A DNA stretch of 64,000 bases from Cryptomeria japonica (Eukaryota; Streptophyta; Pinopsida; Cupressales; Cupressaceae). The DNA lies in the NCBI RefSeq assembly GCF_030272615.1, contig NC_081406.1, positions 395,458,439 to 395,522,438 on the forward strand, in the 5' to 3' direction. Below, piece after piece: positions 56,318-64,000 of this stretch. How positions within the stretch are numbered: the stretch's first letter is position 1; every line of letters begins with the position of its first letter. Under the pieces are notes generated by a model that had not been told where the DNA came from, did not search any database, and worked only from the letters and a program-made list of their open reading frames with translations. The translations under genes and the position numbers were made by a program.

Positions 56318-57539
56318 TGTTGGTCCTCACAACTAGAATGGTAACTAGGTAATAAAACACAATTTAGTGATTGAATATCCTTAAATAGATAACTTTTCCT
56401 ATGGCAAAGGCTCATTTAGTTATTGACCAGGAACGTAAAATTGAAATGGGCCAACACTGTATGTGCACCAAGTTCTTATTGCAACCATTCTATATTACTG
56501 CAAGAAAGGAAATTCTTCTTAAAGTAAACACACAAAATCTCAAATGAACTAATACTTAATCTTACAACTGGAAATTACTTTAAACAACTACTGTTAAATG
56601 ATAAAGTTCTGGCGGGAAGTAGGAACTACTTTGCTACTGTGGCTATAGGAATAGACAAAGGAACTGTTTCCTATGGCTGCAGGAACAGACAACTGCAAAA
56701 ACAACTACTACAAAAGTATCAAACTAACTAGAACATACAAAGGATTACTCACCAAGTGGGCCCCCTTGAGTGAGTATCTTCAGAACTTTAGATTACAATT
56801 ATCTAATCATTCAAAATCACATTGATCTCTTTATTTCATCTTTACTGGAAAAATACATAAACAATACCAGAAGACTATGTATTACAAAATACTATGGTCG
56901 TTCTCTACTATCCCCGAGAGGAGAGAGATCGTTTTATTTATAGGAAAACGTATAAAAAACATCTAACTGATTGACCACATTCCTACGGAATAGGTGAACA
57001 TGATTTATTAACAAGAGAAGAAGTCAGGGCTAGACAACAGAACAACATCTGTCCTGCAGCTCAGAAAATATAGCATGACTAGCCTCCTAGATCTAAGCTC
57101 CACTAAGAATAGTTATAAATGTTTCATAAATCAATCTGCTGAAGAACCAGTCAAGTGGTTTTGATCATTACTACTTTTCTCTGACTGGGTCTGCATTGCG
57201 GTTATATAATTGATGCTCTTTTGAACCGCCATTTGTCTTTACTTCACCTTTGCTGACCCTGCATCATGATATTAATGTGCACAACAAACATGTGTATATA
57301 CTAATACTAACATGATATAATATAAACCATATTTCTAATTGATTTCAGATATTTCCATAGATAGATCATTTAAAATCATTATATGACATCCTTAGGTATA
57401 AGTTAAACTTGTTTCAGAAACACTTAAAAGGTATCAACTTAGGAGAGTATTATAATCCAAATGTCATATAATCATAAGACCTAGGTAGAAGTATTATATA
57501 AAAAATCTATCAAAATAGAGCCATTATTTAGGCTCATCA
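56318..57539 (-). repeat. Gypsy 5' LTR, 1222 bp
   Basis: The plus strand begins TGTTGGTCCTCACAACTAG and ends TTAGGCTCATCA. It lies next to the primer site and is as long as the other LTR. Confidence 0.95.
56935..56942 (-). promoter_or_regulatory. TATA box in gypsy 5' LTR
   Basis: The minus strand has CCTATAAATAAA, at the same place as in the other LTR. It would drive the element transcript leftwards through gag and pol. Confidence 0.65.
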
Positions 57540-60500
57540 GTACCTATAATGTTCAAACAAAGTGTTGATGCAATAGTATTGTCCACCAAAAAGACCTAAA
57601 TTTGTTAAGAAATGATAAGAGAAACATAAACTCCAACATACTTTCCACTCAACAATGGTTAAAATTAAACATGAATATGCATAAGACATGAAAAATATTG
57701 TACTTTCCTCACATGGTACAAGCTATATATGCTACTCAAGTATGTTTGAAGGGTCATCTCTAAGATTCAAGTCATATAGTATTATTTTATTATCGATACT
57801 ACTATCTGTTCATAGTTCATTTTTCCTTGGTTAGGCATGATGCTCCAATAACTTAACATTTTTTGCTATAACAAGGTGCAAATACATGATAATGGTTTTG
57901 TGTTTCTCATAGTCTTCAAATGCAGGTATGCCATTGTTTCTAATTATATATGTTTACAACCAAGTTTTAGTAACAACAACTGAACCTATAGGATACATGA
58001 ACCCATCATAATTTGTCATTGATTGTGTTAGCTTTTTCTTTCCTTTTACACCACATGCAAACTAATAGTCTATTCTCTATTCATTCCCTTATGGTACAAC
58101 AACTACATAAACATGTCCTAGTTTTAGAGTGAAATTTCCATGTCATCATGTAAAGAGGATTTTTTTGAGATAAAGGGGTTAGATACTATGGAATCCATGT
58201 ATTTAGCCACCCACTTGACTCACATTGATCCCAATAATGCTAAATATGAATATGACAAAAATAAGCCAACTCTCATGTCCAAATGGTCCATGCACTTACA
58301 TCTATGCTTCAAAAAGAATGCATCTTTAAAGATTCCCTAATTGTCTAACAATCCAATCTATTTCATACTATGCCTTCATCAACCAACCAAAAGAACCTAT
58401 GTACTTCTAAATCAAGTGTCCTTTCTTGTGATAATGCATACCTACACCAATCAACAATAGACCATGCACGACTGAATGTAGCCTCTGAAATTATTAACTT
58501 TTCTTTAACCATAGCTCTCTTCACACATGCACTTGCTCTATCATGCTCCCCTTTCCCATGCCCAACTTCAAAAAAATCCAAATATTAGGCACAACCCTTT
58601 ATGTGTGCATTCTACTTGACCAATAAAACATACACAAATTATTAAATTGACCTGTGTAGTTGTCTAATAAAATTAAATTTTGACCTATTGCAATATCTTT
58701 TTGCAATAATTCAAAACAATATTGCAAATACTCTAATGAGTGAGATCTATCATTGTGCTACTAAAAATTAGTGTCAATTATAATAAACAAGCACAATTAA
58801 TGAGACAACAAAACATAAATAGAAAGAAAATTGAAAAGTAAATAAAACCAAACCATAAGCCTTCCTTGAGATGTCCCATCTTCCTTAATTTTTGAGGACC
58901 TTGAAGGTGTTGGATTTTTTGGCTCTCGGCAGAGTAATGAACTCCAAAGTGGCAACTCAAAAGTTGAGTAGCTACTTCATGATGATGCAAGTGATTTATT
59001 GCATGATTAATTGATGCATGATTTAGCTAAAATGACACATTCAAGCTACATGTTTGATAAAATGAAACTAGATTAACATGAAAATAAGCTATGATTAATC
59101 TAATTAAAAATTATTGCTAGATGATTAAGACGCAAAATGTCTATAGTAAGTATGCAAAGACTATGAATGCAAGGGATTCATATTGCTCCAAAATGAGGGG
59201 TATTAACAGGAATTCCAAGGCCAAATATGAGGTGGCTGGAATTGATAGACTAGATTCGATCTGAAGATATCAAGGACCAGGATTGAGGAAGTTGGAGAAG
59301 AGGTTAGAGGGAGGGACTCATGTCATCTCTATGGTGAAAAGTGTTAAGGAACCTTGCTCATGATAGGGCAAGTGTCCAAGGAAAGAGGACATGTGGCCAA
59401 AGTGCCATGTGTCTCAAGGAGGGAATATCCATTAACCCACAGGAGGTTAGAATAAAAGAGGTTAGGATGTGCAAGATAGGATACGATTAGTTAGACCCAA
59501 AATTAGATGGAAGGGGTTAGGTTAGTGGGTGGTTAGGCTAGGTGGTTAGAATTTAGGAGCCATGTGCTCATATTTGAACTTAGAAAATTCAAATAATAGG
59601 AAAAAATGTAATTAATCTCAACAAACTTGTATTTGTTAAATTTAATTACGGGATTAGAAGAATTTATTTAAAATGGCGGGGGGCAAATTAATTAATAGGG
59701 AATATGAAATGAACTATATAAATAAATCATTTAGATTTATTTACAAGTAGATGAATAGGGAAATTAATCAAATTACTTGTGAATTCAATTAATTGGGAAG
59801 TAGGATTAATTAAATAATTGCGTATTTAATCAATTCTCTTCAGACCATTTTTAGGTGTATATATTTTGCCCCTCTTTGAAGAGATGTGTCACGATGTGTT
59901 GGTTAAATAAAAAATGATTCAATGTTGTTGTTGATATGATTTGATGTGGATTTGATCTTGATACGATAAATTTTGAGTTGATGCGAACATGATTCGATAT
60001 GATACCCCAAACGTTGATTAATAGATTACGATTCGAGGATGCCCCCTCAGAAGATGAATCAGATAATGGGCACCAAGCTGGGCATCACTAACATCAAGGC
60101 ATTGTTGAAGGGTGTCAAGGCACCACTAGGGGGTGCCACTATGGGCTCTCTAGCTGTCAAGGGCATCAGCTAACCCAATAAGGCCCGAGCGTACAAAAAA
60201 AAAGATTTTGACCATGTGCGACATGCTCAAAGTTGATAAAAATTTTGCATTGTCCCCCAAATTTTTGCTTTTTTTGATAAAAGTGACTAATGTTGCCACT
60301 TTGATTTGATTATTTGATGTTAATAGGGTAAAGATATTGTAAAATTGATGCTCGGTATCAAATTGATGAAATTTTTTATTTAGATCCTCCTGATTGATTA
60401 CGATTGATTATCGGTTTCAAGTATCTCGATTTGTATGCCTAATAAGATAGGATTGTTTACGACCTCATGATAGATGAGAGTCATTGATAGGGGCTCAATG

Positions 60501-60599
60501 ATATTTGATAGAAATATCACTTGAGAAAGGTAGACTAATAGATTGACTGATAGACTGATTGATAGATAGATAAATCAAGTTACTGATATATTGATATGA
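57540..60599. other. AT-rich spacer, no gene
   Basis: 57545-57620 continues the tandem unit broken by the gypsy insertion. 57.6-59.0 kb shows only short unsupported frames. 59.2-59.87 kb is a purine-rich then TTAATTAA-rich tract ending AGGTGTATATATTTTGCCCC, like that ending near 27290; it may be an LTR end upstream of the PMD pseudogene, but I found no partner. Confidence 0.5.
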
Positions 60600-62700
60600 T
60601 TTTATTGCAAGATTCCTTTAGTGTCCTCCAGTCTCGGGAGTGCTTCCCAAAGACATGGATGCTGATATCTCACCTTAGCTAGGTGGAGCCAGACCACATG
60701 AATAGGTGTGGCTTATCTTCCCTTCTTGCCTTTGATTAACTGAGGTCTACTGATAGCGCTAGCCAAGCTGTGGCATAGCGAGCACAATACCTTCCACCTA
60801 CCAACCGATGAGATGATAGTTACACTTGAGGCTGTATATCAAATACTATGTATCCCAATGATGGGAGAGCTGGCCTACTATGATCTCAGTGAGCAGGGTA
60901 GTACTGATCTACTTCACAGAGTATTTGACAATGATGAGATCGAAGGATATGACATTGCATGGCAGGAAATGTTAGATCTGGATTATGCAACATTACCCAC
61001 TATGCTTGCTAGATTTATCAAGGGTTTCCTTTGTCCTAATCATAGGTCAAAGGGATTATCCATTGGATAGGGTCATCTCCTTGAGTAGTTGGCTACATAG
61101 GGGACATGATTTGCATGGGGATCTTGCATGTTGGCCCACCTATATTATAATTTGCACCAAGTAGTGTACTAGAGATCAGTCGCATTGTAAACAGGGGTTA
61201 TAGTGTTGCAGATATGGGCTTGGGAACATCTACCCATCACACAACCACTGGTAGATAGAGAGAGGGCCTATAGGTAGGCCTTGTGCACATGGATATCCAA
61301 GAATTATTATCCAATGAAAGCTGAGAAAATTGGAGTATTGGAGATGACCTAGATACAATGGTGTGGAGACCTTATAGAGATTGTGAGGTTTGGCCAAACG
61401 GTGTAGTTGAGATGCCTTATGTATTCTTGACTCAGTACCTGATTGGATCTACACCCTATGTTGTTGAGTGATTCCTTTGCATGAGGGTGTTGAGACAATA
61501 TGGCAACATACAAGGGATTCCATACGGTAAAACTCACTATGCATGTAGGAGACTTGACGTGTCTACTTGGGGGCCCATGATTTCATATGGGAAGGTGTGA
61601 ACAAAGTACCTATCATTGGGGGCATAGGATTGGGACTATTCTCTGCGTATCATAGATAGTGGGATGACAGGGGAGTATGCTGCATATTTTCCTCAACATA
61701 GGTTTCCTATATTGACTTGTTCTGATGAGCCAGAGCCAACCTTTGATGAGGATGATGAGAGGTCATGACGTAGAGCTCCAAGATGGTTGAGGGATGGTGG
61801 GGGGAGAGGAGGTGGGGATAGAGGTGGAGGAGATGGAGGAGATGGGGGAGATGGAGATGGAGGAGATGGGGGAGATGGAGGTGGAGAATGATATGATGAT
61901 GGAGGAGATGGAGGGGATGGGGGAGATGGAGGAGGAGGATCTAGCGACACGATAACATTGATAGTGGTAGGCATGGTAGGAGCTAGCGGTTCTAAACATG
62001 CTAGAGTGCTACCTATGGATTGGGTGGTTGGGATGGTCAGATAGAGGATGTTAGGTCCAGCAAACCAGGTACAGTAAGCCCCAGAGAAGGAGATCCCTAA
62101 GGTTGAGTAGGTATAGGAAGAGGTACCATAGGTTGAGTAGTCACAAGCAAAGGCACCATGATGGATCCTCATTAGGATGTCGTCCCATCAGCAACAGGTT
62201 TAGATCAGTGACTTGCAGGGTCAGGTTTAGCTGCTAGAGGGTCGGCTGGCAAAGAGAGATTCTCAGATATCTCAGTTACAAGTCCAGATGACATAGTTAT
62301 AGGCACAGGCAGAGGTACAAATTTCCCAAGTAGAGGTTTAGATTTCTTCTCTCACTATAGAGAGAGATGCAACCCTAGATAGGTGTTGACTGGTAGAGAT
62401 ATGGGTGACTACGTCCATAGGAAGTAGGTCAAGGGAGGCCATCAAGGCCATCCAACATTCGGCCCATGAGACTAAGTATTATCATCAACTATATTATATG
62501 ATCATTCCTATTGATCAGAGGGCTCTTGGTTTATTAGAGATGAGAAGGAGATCAAGGCGCAACCATTCTAAGAGTTGAGGAGTGACAAGGCCACTTCAAA
62601 TAGATCCCCGAACTGGGGACCTAGGTACAGGGGTCTTAGTTGGTGTCACCAGACTTGCTACATTAGGATAGAGTTCCACTCCTTGTCCCAGTGGTCACAG
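60600..62700 (+). pseudogene. Decayed plant mobile domain (PMD) gene with Gly/Asp-rich and coiled-coil tail
   Basis: PMD proteins occur in plant host genes of the MAIN/MAIL type and inside plant transposable elements. In one frame with many stops I read a PMD-like start (LAKLWHSEHNTFHLPTDEM), VTLEAVYQILCIPMMGELAYY, then AWQEMLDLDYATLPTMLARF and CPNHRSKGLSIG (clean at 60813-61070). Further on come WAWEHLPITQPLVDRERA and TGEYAAYFPQHRFP. Next is a GGDGGD-type tract (about 61790-61960). Last is a broken coiled-coil-like part (LEGRLAKRDSQISQLQVQM, LTIERDATLDR) to about 62640. The Gly tract explains the Pro/Ser-rich open frames on the other strand. Element-borne origin is likely given the surroundings, but no TIR or LTR pair was found. 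Confidence 0.75.
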
Positions 62701-64000
62701 TGATATGGGACATTGATTGATGTACACACCTTTTTGTGATGAGATATTGATGATTCCCACAATGTATTTTTATGATGTATCTCAGATATTTTTGTGATAT
62801 CATTGTAACTTGGACATCGATTCTTTTTTCATGATATGATATCCAGTCAATTCTATTTGCTGTATATGATTTATGAGATTATGGATGCATTCTACTTGCT
62901 ATATGATTATGTTGTGCAACTATTTACATGATGTATGCTTTACTTTTGATATATTTATGGATTCCCGATGCTGGATGTATGCTTTCTAGATGATAATGTA
63001 GTATTTACATGATGAATGTCCTTCTGTACTATGTGATGCATGTGCAATGCTTTCTATTTTTATGATATTTTTACTATTTTATCTATGCATACTAATATGA
63101 TATGGATGCAATGCAATGATGATGATATATAAATGTTTTACGCAATGAATGGTCTAACTAAATGAATTAATGATTTGATAATCTATATGAATTATGTCTT
63201 ATTGTGCAATGCTTACATGCAATGAAATGAACTAACTTATCATGCAGGATGGATAAATTGATTATTTTTGTTGATTTCCAATGTACTCAATCACTTAATA
63301 AGAGAGACAACACCATTTTGAAGCTTTTGGCCCTAGAAAAGATGATCTCTTATGATCCCATGCAAATGAAATGCAATCTACTTTAAATATGCAAATGTGA
63401 ATGAAATGTTGTCATCAGACCGGTCATTTGGTCATTGCTTTTTATCATCATTGAGCCTTTAAAATATGGGAAGTGAGTGGAAACATTGATGGTATAATTG
63501 AACCATGATGACCTGAGCACTACTTTCCTAGGTTTTGATATTGTAAGTTAGCACAAGCATCGAGGTATAATTGAACCAAGATGACCTGAGTGTTGCTTGT
63601 GTAAAACAAGCAATATTAACCATTTCTATGTGCAAATTCAAAATGTCCTTGATGGTATTCTAATGATCATGTCCTTAGACAAACTTTCACATATTAATGT
63701 TTAATTTATAGACAACAGACAAGAAAATATCATGTTCCTTCCTTGTTCCTCTAGTCAAAAACATCCTTAAGTCACTAAGAAATCATGATAGCGAAAATCA
63801 AGATAAAACAATTGAATCATTGTTTTCAAATTGTTAAAATCAATAGTCAAAAGATGTCATCCATTGATATATGTGTTTGTCATGTTTAATGTGATAGTTG
63901 ATGGTTGATGGTTTGATCTTGTGTTCAAAGTTGGATGTGTCTCATTTTTTGCTTGACAAGTGTTGTCTAACTGTTGTTCTACCTATTTGATTAAGCTCAA
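62701..64000. other. AT-rich spacer, no gene
   Basis: TATGATG-rich simple sequence at 62.75-63.2 kb. GTATAATTGAACCA followed by GATGACCTGAG occurs at about 63492 and 63564, a 72-bp step. No supported gene. Confidence 0.6.

Larger units (their letters stand above)
38390..57539 (-). mobile_element. Ty3/gypsy LTR retrotransposon, 11.1 kb, carrying an 8-kb insertion; TSD GTACC
   Basis: The LTRs are both 1222 bp (38390-39611 and 56318-57539). The bases outside are GTACC on both sides (38385-38389 and 57540-57544). From right to left come primer site, gag start, an inserted 8012-bp element, the rest of gag, protease, RT, RNase H, integrase, an extra ORF, and a polypurine tract. RT before RNase H before integrase is the Ty3/gypsy order. 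Several stops and shifts make it inactive. Without the insertion it is about 11.13 kb, long for gypsy because of the 2.2-kb accessory ORF. Confidence 0.95.

Noticed and set aside
58140-58588. Short frames of 66 and 72 residues at 58.1-58.6 kb
   Set aside because: No motif or neighbour supports them.
61693-62172. Pro/Ser-rich open frames on the minus strand, resembling an extensin-like protein
   Set aside because: They are the complement of the plus-strand GGD-repeat tail of the PMD pseudogene, which has flanking domain evidence in frame.

Overview
The window looks like repeat-filled intergenic DNA from a large plant genome. Long LTRs, nested retrotransposons, AT-rich spacers and the absence of any intact host gene suggest a gymnosperm, possibly a conifer, but that is inference. 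I see no bacterial genes, tRNA, rRNA or CRISPR. Almost every coding stretch is a decayed retrotransposon gene broken by in-frame stops and frameshifts, and many of the stops fit C-to-T change at methylated cytosines.

Layout. 1-5.7 kb: a minus-strand L1-type LINE (LINE-A) running off the left edge. 5.7-13.1 kb: AT-rich spacer with an 861-bp solo LTR (8290-9150, TSD GTCAA) and a nine-copy, exactly 67-bp minisatellite (9829-10431). 13.1-16.0 kb: a badly decayed LINE (LINE-C), cut by a copia-type element (15990-18700, plus strand) of which the 5' LTR, gag and a 342-bp piece of 3' LTR remain. 18.7-26.4 kb: LINE-B (minus), with ORF1, endonuclease/RT, an apparently intact RNase H, and an unusual third ORF downstream of RNase H. 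26.4-29.35 kb: spacer with three kinds of tandem repeat. 29356-37826: a complete 8.5-kb copia-like element (minus) with 2.5-kb LTRs and perfect TSD CTAAT, coding only for gag. 38390-57539: a Ty3/gypsy element (minus, TSD GTACC) whose gag was split by a second LTR element (47807-55818, plus, TSD GGTAT) that codes only for gag plus a protease-like domain. 57.5-64 kb: spacer and a decayed plant-mobile-domain (PMD) gene with a Gly/Asp-rich tail (about 60600-62700, plus).

How the parts fit. The relative order of insertion can be read directly: copia into LINE-C, LINE-B ending inside the copia LTR, the gypsy element into a diverged tandem array, and the gag-protease element into the gypsy gag. Two of the LTR elements lack RT and integrase and must have been mobilised in trans.

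The most notable observation is that LINE-B ORF3 and the ORF downstream of integrase in the gypsy element encode the same recognisable domain, with a shared Y-[IL]-T-x-E-G...H-x-x-HF-x-LL core, followed by basic and acidic or coiled-coil tails. Two mechanistically unrelated retrotransposon classes thus carry a homologous accessory gene at the same relative place, after pol. I do not recognise its function.
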